Positions 35,165-47,100 of a stretch of 64,000 nucleotides of DNA are shown here, piece by piece. Source of the stretch: Takakia lepidozioides (lineage: Eukaryota > Streptophyta > Takakiopsida > Takakiales > Takakiaceae); the NCBI GenBank assembly GCA_030704615.1, contig CM060731.1:27652001-27716000 (forward strand). The letters run 5' to 3'. Each line of letters starts with the position of its first letter. Positions within the stretch are counted from its first letter, which is position 1. Under the pieces are notes generated by a model. It did not search any database and was not told where the DNA came from. It saw nothing but the letters and a program-made list of their open reading frames with translations. The position numbers and the translations under genes were made by a program.

Positions 35165-38100
35165 ATGGCAAATAAGGCAGCCAATGGGGTGCTGTTGGAG
35201 GGGGCTATGGGGGCTCATTCAGCAGAGCCCAGTGTCTCAACTTTTGGGATCTCTCTCGCAGAGGCCACAGCGGCTGTTCAGAGAACAGCAGCTGCCCTGA
35301 TGGCAGCCCACTCCGCGGGAAATAACACCCTGCATGCTGCGGATTCCATTGGTTCAGGGGATGCTCAGGCGAGCCTGATCTTTACTGGCACTGGAGGCAG
35401 CCCAAAACCAACAGCTCCAGCTTCAAAGGGTGGAGTGAGCTTTGTGATTCCCAAGAACAAGCTCTCAGGTGCTTTAGTGCCTGTGGTTCGGAACAAGGGC
35501 AGCGAGTCGGAACCTACCACTGAAGTAAGGAAAGAGGATGATGAGAAGAAGACCACCAGGAAGACTAAATGGGGACCCGATTTGACACAAGATCCCATTG
35601 TTAAACGTGGTCGGGCACTTGCATTGCAGGTTGGTTTGGCATGGTCCTGCTTTGTGTCTGTGTGTCTTCCTATCTATCCTAGCTACACAATTCTTTGATC
35701 TGCAATCTGTTGTTTGGAACCTGGTGCAAGGTGAGCTTAGGTATGGTGTACTGGGCAAATGTTCCCCAAAATTATGAGCATGCAGGTTTTGTAAATGAAT
35801 GTGTGGGCTCTCTTTTAAAACCTACATAAACCGCAGTAAGATTTTTTGATGGTTCAAGAAAAGCACTTTGCTTGCACTCAGTGCAGGTACATGGCAAAAT
35901 TAAGTCAAGGAAAAGGATACTTAATGCGCCCTTGGGGCTACAGATATTCCCTGGTGCACATCTGTTTCCTTAGGCAGACCCCAAGCTTGACACCAAGAGT
36001 TGAACACTTTCGGTACCAAGTTGCAACTCCTTGCCTACTCGGCGGATGCCCAATCACTGGTTGCCATCTTGCCAGATGTGCAGTAGCTATACATGGCTTG
36101 CCACATGGTTCAGCCTCCGTATGATTCCTTCGTGGGATTCCTAGGCAGGGTGCCCAATGGACCACCTTTACACAGAAAGAGGGCTGTGGAAGACAGTCTG
36201 CCAATCAGCAGGCTATTCTGGCTCTCCAAAGGCTACAGGATCAGCAAGTCTTCTGTTTGCTATCAAATTGTGGCATTTGCATTGTTATTGATGGTATTAG
36301 GGTAAGTAGTAGGCCTGTTATGCAGGCTGTAAGTTACAAAGATGGATGGTTTCTATGGAAATGGGGAATTTTCTAATGCTGCCCACGTCATTCACATTGT
36401 GCCAAAACTCTCTTTTCCACCAGAAGTGCCTGGATGTTTTGTGTGTGGATGAAGTAGGACAGAAGGACAGGGACATGGTGCTGAGAGTAGTATGTTATTA
36501 AGGCTACTGCTGCCTGGCTTTGACCTTCTTGTCCCCAACGCCTCCTATCCTCTCTACTTCTAGTGTACCATGCACTTGGAGCCTTGCAAGAGCTATTTTA
36601 CTGGCTCGAAGGTATCTCTTATACCCGCCATCTCTAGTGCCATCTCTACCTCTTAATTTTATATGATGGTCTCTAACCAAATCTGAAAAAGGAAAAACTA
36701 TTATGCTCCTATTCCAGGTGAAAGGCATTAAAGTGACGTGAATGCCTGTTATTGGTGGGACGAATTTTGAGCAGACTCGCGCCGAGCAGATTGCCGCTCT
36801 GCTGGAATCGGGCTATTTGGAGATTGACACCAATGAGGCCACACGCTCCCCGTCACCCCCTCCAATCTATGACTCCAACGGGCAGCGCACCAACACTAGG
36901 GAGGTAATTAGCACTAGAGTGCACTCTTTCCCACTCATATAGTACCCAAGCTCTGCAGTTATTCCGTAATATTACAGCTTTTGCACCACTCTGCAGGTCC
37001 TTCATTCAGTACTCGTACTATTGAACTTCAGAATTTAGGCCTGGGGAGCAGATTGCATGAGCGAATGGGAATGACGAAACCCCCTGTAAATATAGCACAT
37101 TGGAAGTGCCTGCGTTTGTGATAACAAGGAGAAGGAACAAGAGTGGCTGTCTTTTGCTAAATGTGTACTGTCTAATTGCTTACAACATTAGGGCTAAGAT
37201 GATACTTTACTGAAGTATAACTTAATGTTGATGGTTTTGCAATGCAGGGAAGGAGGCGAGAACAGATGGATTTGGAAAGGCGAGAAGCTATTGGTAGTCA
37301 CACTCACACTTTCTTGCTTTCATTTTTGTTGGGAGTCGTTGATTGGGCTTCAAATTCCCGTCATTTGGTAATTCTAGCAACAAAACACAGACTTGCCATA
37401 GCAACTGAGGGAGGCCCTTTACTGAAGACGCCTTGACGTTGGAGATGCTTTCATGGACTTCGCACCAATTGTGAGGTTTTAGGAGGACCTTACAGCTCCT
37501 TTCTCCACCACCTGCTGTTGTGAGAAATTGTCACTCATTGTTGAAAGTCTTTATTTTTAGCTCTACTCTCTGTTTTGAATTGGCCCCATCTTACTTTTTG
37601 AGACTAGTAATACTTACTAATTGTCTATGCCACAGGTGAATGTATGCAATTAAACCCTTCCTATAAACCACCAGCAGGATACAAGCCTGTCTACAAGGAG
37701 GCCAAGCTCTTTATCCCGGTTAGTCAATCCCCCTGGCACTCTGCAGGTTCACCCGCATACTTTGCAGAAGAAAATACATCTCTATTCAGTATCATGGAAG
37801 ACTGTACGTTAGAAGTGAAATAGTCTTTGGAGGGATTAATAAGGGAGCTTGTCACGTGACCCACATACGTCTCTATCAACTATGTTCATATGGCAATCTT
37901 GTTGCTGTGAAGAAGGAATATTGTTCAAAGTGATGAGCTGTGGGGCCTGGTTGGTGTTTGTCCTGACTGAAAGAAGCAGGTTGGTAGACCAGGCAGTTGC
38001 AAAGCTCAGTCAGGGAAGGTGACTGGCATGATGCTGGGAATTCTTTCGTGGGCGTTTTAGTGTCTTGACTGGCATACTTCAGAAAAAATCATGGATTAGC

Positions 38101-41100
38101 TTGCTTTTTTTGGAAGTGTGTGCAGGTAAAAGACTACCCGGGCTATAATTTCATTGGTCTCATCCTTGGGCCACGGGGGAACACACAGAAGCGCATGGAG
38201 GCGGTATGCTCTCAAACTTTTCTAGCAACGGTTACTAGAGAGTGCACCCACCTGGGATTAGAAGACAGAGACAGATAACCTACGCTCTTTAGCCATGCAA
38301 GCTGGCACATGAAGAGAACATCGTGTGATCTCTTGCTGTTGTCATTTCACAAAAGCCGGAGGCAGGGAGGGAAAGTGAGAGAAAAGGGGGGATGGGGATA
38401 GTAAGATTTCATCACATGTGGAAGAGGATGGACACTTCTGACTCAAGAACCCTTGTGCGACCCACTTTATGAAACATTCAATTTACCAAAGACAGCAGCT
38501 GGCAGCTGTTAACAAAAAATTCAGTCACAACATGTTTCATCTATGAAGCTGGGTTGTATAGATGTTTACTAGGCTTGGGAATATTGACATATTAAACAGA
38601 CCTGAACTCTAAGATCCAGCCCTTATAGGACCATTGTTGGTCAATACTGCCCAAGTTCTTCTCGACTTGATGGGGTCGTTGACAGACTCGCCGATTCTTA
38701 TTCCAACAAATGCACGTCGACATAGTGGGAAGGAGTAGTGACAGCGTGGACTTTCGTAATCCTGTTGGAGTTGAGAAGGTGGAGCTGAAAGGGTGTGATT
38801 ATGAATTGCAGGAAACGGGCTCCAAGATAGCAATTCGTGGGAAGGGTGCTGTGAAGGAAGGGAAGGTAATGTGCAACCCTTGGTCACTTAAATCAAGTGG
38901 GAAAACCCTTTGTTTCATCTAAAGGCTCGTTTTTCTTAGGGACAATTTTGCAAACTGAAATGTGATTGTGATCATCTCTTTTTCTCATGCTCTTTCTCGC
39001 TTCCTCCAGAGGCCCCTGCTCATTGATTAGTGTACTGGTATACTGCAGCAACGTCCCCCGCAAGTAGGCCGCCGTGACAGCAAGGATGCAGAAGGTGCCT
39101 TTGAGGAGCTACATGTGCACATCACAGCTGACACCATAGAGAAAGTCGATGCAGCTGTTGCTCTCATTGAACCACTTTTGACGCCTGTCGATGTGAGTGC
39201 AGAAAATCTCTTACAGTATCAAGTCAATTTATGTACTCTACGGACTTGTCCAGTCTGAACCATGTATACCCTGATTTGAATTTCAAATCCACGATGCAAA
39301 TACTCAGGCCTGCTAAGTCTTGTTATGTTTTCAGACACTTGGGCAGAACCGTCAGACATTTACTTGTAATCAGAGGTTGAAGCAAGAAAGTTACTAAATG
39401 TAGACACTTCTTAACCGTAGGACACACTGCTGTTAAGTATGAGCTACATCAAAGTCAGATCAATGTATATACATTACTCTTCAGATAATTTGCTGTGCAG
39501 CCATGGGAATTCGTCCCCACCCCCGACCTTTAGGGTGAGAGGGTGACATAATTCCCTACTGCCTGTGAAATATCTGGCTCATCGTCTAATCAACTCCCCT
39601 CTTTTCTCCTCTTTCCCCCAATGCTTTTTTATTAAGCTCCTGTGTCGCCGTGTCCTCTAGGAAGCCTATTGACATTGGGTGGACTTGAAACGGGAGTACA
39701 TTAATGTCTCTGTGACTAAATGCCGGCCTTGTGACCTCGTGTCCTTGTTTGTTTCGACCTGAAGCGCTTTGCTTCAGGTAAGGTAGTGCAGTGGATTTAG
39801 TTGGAAAGCTTGGGGCCGTTCCCTCTTTAGAATATGCCTACACGGGCCATTCCCTGCAACTCCCTGGAGTGTGATCTCTGAATGGTAACAAGCGGACTCC
39901 TACCGCTTGGGGGCAGCCCCTCCGCCCAAATTGGGCAGTCGTATGCTCTGTCAAGCATACTCGGCACTTGGGCTCGGGTTGGTTCCTGTGCTTAAACTTA
40001 TGGCCTGCGAAAACAATCAAAAATTTAGCTCCTATCAACATCAACACTCCTCAGGGTGATCCCTGGGAATTGGTTACTTATGCCAAATCTAGGGCTTCAT
40101 GTGTAGTTTTTGGGGTGAATCCCAGGATGGACGATGTGTCCTTTAAAACTACATGCTCTAGCTTAGGCTTGGATTTCATGGCTAATGGTACCATCTCGAG
40201 ACTTGATAACAGGGGTACATTGAAGGTTGCAATGACCAAAAGTGCTTCTAATAGAGTCCCGCATCAATTCAATCTCAAAGAAGTTCGTCCCTTGACTGGC
40301 TGGAGAGCGGTCTTAGACATTGGTGATTCAATGGGGCGCTCTAGGAAGACAACCAAGGGCAACAACTTCAACTTGAGAGTTTCTAATCGGTTTGATGCTC
40401 TGGATGAGGTTGAATCCAAACAGCCAGAAGGACAAGATGCCCCTAAGTGTACGGAACCTGAATGTCCTGAATCTGAAGGATTTGGTACTCTGAATGGTTT
40501 ACCAATCCTCAAGGTTTACACAAGACGAACAAATTCTATACACGGGGTAATTGTCCCCAAGCCGTCAGATGGACAATCTGTCCCTAAGTGTGCAGAGCCT
40601 GAACGTCGTGTAACTGAAGGATTTGGTACTCTAAATGGTTTACCAATCCTCAAAGTCTACACAAGACGAGCAAAATCTATACACGGGGTAATTGTCCCCA
40701 AGCAGTCTGACGGACAATCTGCCCCTATGTGTGCGGAGCCTGTGCAAAATCTATACATGGGGTAACTGTCCCCCCTTTGCAGAACGGTTGGCCGTCCAGG
40801 AGCAATCACAAGCTACCTAGACGACAAACAATTCACACGCAAAGGGCTGGCTTGCGGCTGGCCACTTTCAACTTCTCAGGGTTGACCAACCAAAGGAAAC
40901 AACTTGAAGTGGGACAAGTTCTTCGGACTAATGATATTCATATCTGTGCTGGGCAAGAAACATGGGAAACGTCAGATAAACTGGTTGGAGATGTCATTGG
41001 TTATAAATGGGCAGGTAAGATGTGTACTCTCAAGGCAGCCTCTGCCAAACGCGGTCAAAAAGGGGTCGGATTCTTTGTACGTGATTTCTTGTTTGACAAT

Positions 41101-44100
41101 TGTGAAATTATCAACAAGGGTTTAAGGTACGAGCATAGTATCTGGCTAAAACTGAATTTGAAGGGCAGCATGAGTACAAAGGACCTCTTTGTTGGTTGTG
41201 TTTACATGCCCACAGAGGGGACCCTTAGTGCTGACGCAGACAAGGCCTTCGAAGATGTAAAGCTGGACTGTGCTTCGTTCCTTGCCAAAGGTCAGGTGGT
41301 ACTATTGGGGGACTTCAATGCCCGGGTGGGCAAAGGGATCCATCAGGACGATATCATTGGACCTTTTGGTGAGGACGAGCTGAATTCTAATGGCAGACGG
41401 TTAATTAACTGTCTAGAAGAGCTTCAGCTTTTGACCTTGAATAACAGGACAAGAGGTGACCAAGTGCAGTGGACTCGTGAGAAACCCCAAACTGGGGAAC
41501 GTTCCATTGTGGACTATATCATAATGGACAAAATTTTGTTCCCCCAGTGTGCCAATGTGTTGATCGACAAAACTGATATTGGTACCTCTGACCACTTCCT
41601 GGTTTGGACTGAGATCAAAAGGTGTTTTCCCACCACCAAGAGATCTGTGAAACGTTCGATTCGGAAGTGGCGCATAGAAAAATTCCACAATGAGGAGGTC
41701 AAGGCTGAGTACGTCCAGGCCTTGCAAGAGGCTCTCCCTCATTTTGTCCAATCGCTCCAAGAACTTCAGTCACGCTCTGTTAACGCAAGAAATGAAGTCG
41801 AAAGAGCAGTGGACTCTTGGGAGAGTTTCGTTTCCTCCATGGCTGACAAGATCATTGGGAGGAAACTAATTGTCTGCGGTAGAGCAGTTAATTGGTGGAC
41901 TAATGAGATTAAACTCAAGATAGCTGAGAGACGAGCCCTCTATAAAGAGTGCTGCAATTTGGAAACCAACAGAGAATTGTGGGCGAGGTACTACCAGCTC
42001 CGTAAAGATATCAATCAGCTTGTTAGGTCTCAGAAGAAATTACAAGTTATACAGTGAAATAAACTCAAACCACCATGGTGGTAATGACAAGAAATTCTGG
42101 TTGGCCCTTCAATGTTTGTACAAGCCGAAAAACGGTCAGCAAGTACAAGCGCTGAAAACTACTAAAGGTGCAGTGGTGACTTCATCGGTTGACATTGTCA
42201 AAACCTTTGAAACTCACTACAGTATCCTTGGCGGAACTTCTAGGTCTAACAGTGAGGGGTCTTCTGCTGAATGGAGGGACACAGTTGGAAAAACTGTTCC
42301 TATGATTCAAAACAGCCCTGATGAACTGGAGTATATTTCAATGGCTTATAATGCTCTCATTAGTTCTTCTGAGATTGTGGAAGCAATTGAACATTTAAAT
42401 GGATATAAAGCTGGTGGACCTGATGGTATTGTCAACGAGCTTATCAAGCACGGTGGCGATCCCATGATAGAGGCCCTAGTTCTCCTCTTTAACCTTTTCT
42501 GGAAGACTGAAATGATCCCCTTTCGCTGGCGACAGGGGGTCATTGTCAATCTATACAAGAAGGGTGACAGAGAAGAACCGGGGAACTACCGTGGCATCAC
42601 GCTCCTCAATGCTGTTGGCAAGACATTCTGCAGAGTTATAAGTGCTCGTCTCGAGGTTGATCTGGAGTCTAGAGGTTGTTTCCACGAAGGCCAAGCTGGC
42701 TTTCGGCGAAACAGGGGCTGTGTGGATCATATCTTCACTCTAAGCCAGATTATCCAGGGAAGGAAAAAAGAAGGGAAACCCACTTATGTCTTTTTCCTGG
42801 ATGTCAAAAAGGCTTATGACACAGTGTGGAGAGATGGCCTATGGTTCCGCCTCTGGTCTTGTGGGATCAAGGGAAAGATGTGGAGAGTTGTCCACAACTT
42901 GTATGCTCACACCAAAAGCTGTGTCACTGTTAACGGACAGAAGTCCAACTTCTTTGACATAGGTTTAGGGTTTAGGGTTTAGGGTTAGCTCAAGGATGTA
43001 CTCTCTCCCCTCTGCTCTTCAATGTTTTCATCAATCAACTCCTCGAGGATGTGGAAAGTGAGGGATTTGGGTTAAGGGTGGGTGATACCACCATACCAGC
43101 CCTTATGTTTGCGGATGACTTCGCAGGCATAGGGGAGACTCCAACCAATCTCCAGGAGTTGATTGATTGCGCGAAGAGATACTTTGATCTTTGGGGGCTA
43201 GAGGCTAATGTCAGCAAATGTGCAGTGGTAGCATTCAACGACAGAGGAGAGGGAGGAAGTGATCTTAAGTGGCAGTGGGGTAGCCAAGAGATCCCGGTCC
43301 TCCCTTCCTACACTTACCTGGGCGTTGAGTTCTCCTCCAATTGTAATTGGGATGCACATATCCGGAAAGTTGTTCAAACTGGCAAGGGCAAAGCTCTGGG
43401 GCTCACTAAATTTTTCCACTGCAGAGGGGTCAACTCTGAGGTTAAGAAAACCATGCTTTGTCGCGTTATTAGACCTGCCTTGGAGTACGGATCTGCTATA
43501 TGGGTTGATAACTCCAACCAGGCTAAGTCTCTAGAATCCATTCAAGTGGGGGTGCTTAAGGAGTGTATGTCAGCATGCTCCAAAACAGCCAATGTGGCTG
43601 TTCGGGGTGAGTTTGGCATTCCGTCCTTAAGCTCCCGACGAGATGAATTCAAGGTCAGATGGTGGGGTCAGCTGCAACATATGCCCAACACCAGATATCC
43701 TAAGTTAATTGACTCTATATCTTGGAAACAGGACCGCCCTGTCAAACAGGCTAAGTCCTGGCAGAAGAGAGTAGAAGAGATCCTCAAGGACCTGGACCTG
43801 GATCCGCAAGTCTTGACCCTGCTGGATAAATCTGACTTAGAGGCTGTAGTGTCCTCAGCCATGTCTGTTGCCATGAGATTGTCTGATGAAAATGAAGTTA
43901 GGCAGAAAACTTCCCTGAACTTGTTTCCAGTCTGTGACATGGGGGAGGACATCTTGGATGACCTCAAGGGTCTACCCACTCTCGGCACTAGACTGAAATT
44001 TAAACTCAGGGCAGGAAGCCTACCTTTGAACAGCAAACAGAAGCAGAGAGGAAAGGGAGAGTGCAATTGCCCGTTGTGTGGGCAATCTGAAGACAGTATT

Positions 44101-47100
44101 CATTTTCTGATACACTGTCCGGGGTTCTCTCACCAAAGAGACGCTCTCTTCAAATCTATTAAGGGAATTGTGCCTGTACCCCTGTTTACCAACTTTGAAA
44201 GTCTCGAGGCTGAGCCAAAAGCCCAGGCCCTCCTGAGGCCTAGTTTTTGGGCAAATCACACACAGCAGATTGATGCTTGTGTGAAGGGATTTCTAGAGGA
44301 TATCTGGAAAACCCGGATTAATTCTTTATATGGAGGTAAGTCTTACTACCAACGTCAGCCCCTGACAGAGGTAGGTTCTGTCCCTTTTGTTCCCGCTCAA
44401 ACTGGGCGCGGGGTCAATGGCCACAAGGCTACGGCAAACAACGTCTTATGAGTATTAAGCTCCTGTAGAGCTCTTTGAAATATGGAATACTACTGGCTCT
44501 GCAGGAGGACAGAAATACTCACAAGCGGAAGCAGCTTCGGGAGCTAGCAGAAATGAATGGTGAGGATTCAAACTTAGTGAAGGTTGCCTTTATTCATTAC
44601 TAACACACAGTAATGTTAGGAAACTGTTGATGAATGTTTACATGCTGATCAGATCAGTGGGAAGTGCTTGTACCTCTTTCTTCTACTTATTCCATCTTGA
44701 AAACAGGATTCCAGCATGTTCTGAATTCACACAAAAGGGAGTTTCAGTGGTATCCCCTTGCAATTTGTGCTGAGAGTACACATGGGTTTGGGCATGGCAG
44801 GAACTATGCGGGATTTCACTAAGGCATGTGCGCTCTGTGGTGATACGGGGCACCGAGAATGGCAATGTCCGAAGGACAGGCTGGTGACATTTCAATCCAA
44901 GGTAAAAGTTATCTCATATACCGTGTGGCGACAGGTTTTGCAAATGCTTGTGTGTAGTGACCGACAGTGTCGGAGTAAAGGGCAGTCGCTTGTGAAGTCT
45001 CTAGCCAATTATAGCACGTTATCTTTTTGTTTGTGCAGGTAGAAAGATTCTTCAAAAGTCTAGAGAGGTCGGGCCTCTTTTGGCTTTCTTAGGTGATTCA
45101 GCCCAATGTTTGAATTCGACATATCTCTCCATACAGAAGACACCATGATCAAATAAATTATGAAATTTTTGACCGTTTTGATGATGGTGTAATGCCATAT
45201 TAGTACAGCATATTAGTAGAGGGTATTGGTAGCTTCTTAATAGATTGAAGAATCACTCAGTGAAGTCTGGCATAATACCACTTCAAGGGGGAATCGCTGG
45301 GTTCTCTGGGGGGCTGTGTCTATTAGGAGGGTATGTGCTTGATTGGTAGCAAGTTGCTTTACCTTGCTGGTGATACAGTCGACCCTCTATAAATGTTCCT
45401 TTCACAACCTTCTAATGTTGGTTCAATTTCATATTCCTACCATTTTACAAACAATGTTATCAGTTATCTGTTACAAAATGTTACTCTCCTTCACTAAGTG
45501 GCCCTCAATAAGTGTTATTTTCCTCAAAACTAGATGTATGCATGTAACAAGTCCACCAGGAGACCACCTAACTTGGGGACCATTCATACAGCCGCTAAGG
45601 TTACAACTCATTATTTCCACCGATTTAGAATAACAGGATGAGGATGCACCAAGTTGATCAAAAAGCTTGTGTCATTAGAGAAGGATATAGCTACTCTCTG
45701 TGTCCAGAAGATTTGAAGATTTCTTGTCTAGAGGTTATTTTTTTAATTTCCAGTTTCTGCTAAAATGTTAGGTATCTAACTGTTTATTTATTCTTTTAAT
45801 TCAGAGTCGATATCTGTCATTGATTATCGCTCCATATCTGTTAGATTTTGGCTACTCCCGAGCCATAACGTATGTAAAGGGCAGGACTGTAGTATGGTTG
45901 TGTCAGTTGTTGCAAGCAGAGATGATCTGTCATTGATTATCGCTCCAAATCTGTTAGATTTTGGCTACTCCCGAGCCATAACGTATGTAAAGGGCAGGAC
46001 TGTAGTATGGTTGTGTCAGTTGTTGCAAGCAGAGATGATCTGTCATTGATTATCGCTCCATATCTGTTAGATTTTGGCTACTCCCAAGCCATAACGTATG
46101 TAAAGGGTAGGACTGTAGTATGGTTGTGTCAGTTGTTGCAAGCAGAGATGATCTGTCATTGATTATCGCTCCATATCTGTTAGATTTTGGCTACTCCCGA
46201 GCCATAACGTATGTAAAGGGTAGGACTGTAGTATGGTTGTGTCAGTTGTTGCAAGCAGAGATGATGCATTGGCAATTGCATCCCCAAAAGAGCATGAATT
46301 ATATGTTTGCCTGTTGTGGGTGTCGTTGGCCAGGTGTCTTGCCAAGTCTGTGGAGATGGGGGTCACCCGACCATCGATTGCCCACGCAAACCTACCAACA
46401 CTGCTCCTGGACAGGTTTCTTCTTGTTGCAACTGAAGTTCATGATGAAGGGAACCTTTAAGTTGGTAGCTGATGCCTTCATTGTTTCACAGTTTCCTGCT
46501 TTATTTGGTGAAAAACTTCCCCGGGTTTCTGTGCCATAGCTTTTCATGCTTCAAGTTATGATGTGTGTCAGGGTACATGAGGGGCAAGAGTGTGTACTGT
46601 ATGTTTGTTGGCTACTTCATATTCTACTGCATGTCACTGAGCTAGGTTCCAAGATTGTTCTCATGTTCCATATCTACCATGTGAGTTTTGGTGGATGAGT
46701 GTTGAGGTGGTGGGAAGTGGGGAAGTGAGGGGAATTAACCCATGGGTGATGATTGGATCCAACGTAAGTAGCTACATGCTGTAGACAGACTTTCTTCATC
46801 TTCCTTTGTAAGTTCTCCTTCAGCTTCATAACAAAATCCATCTAGAAAGTAAATTAGTCTTCTATCAGACAAGCCTCTCCTAGTGCATGGCTCAATTCAT
46901 TTTGTATATCTTGGATGGAAATGCAGGGCAAAGTTTTGGATAAGGAGTATCTCAGCTTCTTGGAGGAGCTGAATGATGGCTTAGGGGGGGTTACTTCTAC
47001 TCCTCCCCCTGCAGGTCCTTCCTTAAAGACAGGCCCTGCAGACACACCGAGGACCTCTCAGCCTCCAACCTCAACTCCTGGTGTGATCTCGTTCTTGTGA

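Larger units (their letters stand above)
39840..44480 (+). mobile_element. Nearly full-length non-LTR retrotransposon (LINE) in SF1-like intron 7
   Basis: Two overlapping frames. ORF1 (39968-40765) has no recognised domain but carries a 141-bp internal duplication. ORF2 (from ~40765) begins with an AP-endonuclease ([29 protein letters not shown]), then reverse transcriptase ([39 protein letters not shown]), then a C-terminal finger C-P-L-C ... HFLIHC to 44451. One single-base frameshift lies at 42020-42057, and a second break at 42964-42984 comes from a TTTAGGG repeat. YRGITLL is more RTE/I-like than plant L1-like. The 3' tail seen in other copies is missing or shortened (44452-44480). It lies in the sense orientation within intron 39193-44504. 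Confidence 0.9.

Noticed and set aside
42964-42984. True telomere or chromosome-fusion scar
   Set aside because: Only three units, embedded in LINE coding text that already contains one unit; slippage explains it more simply.
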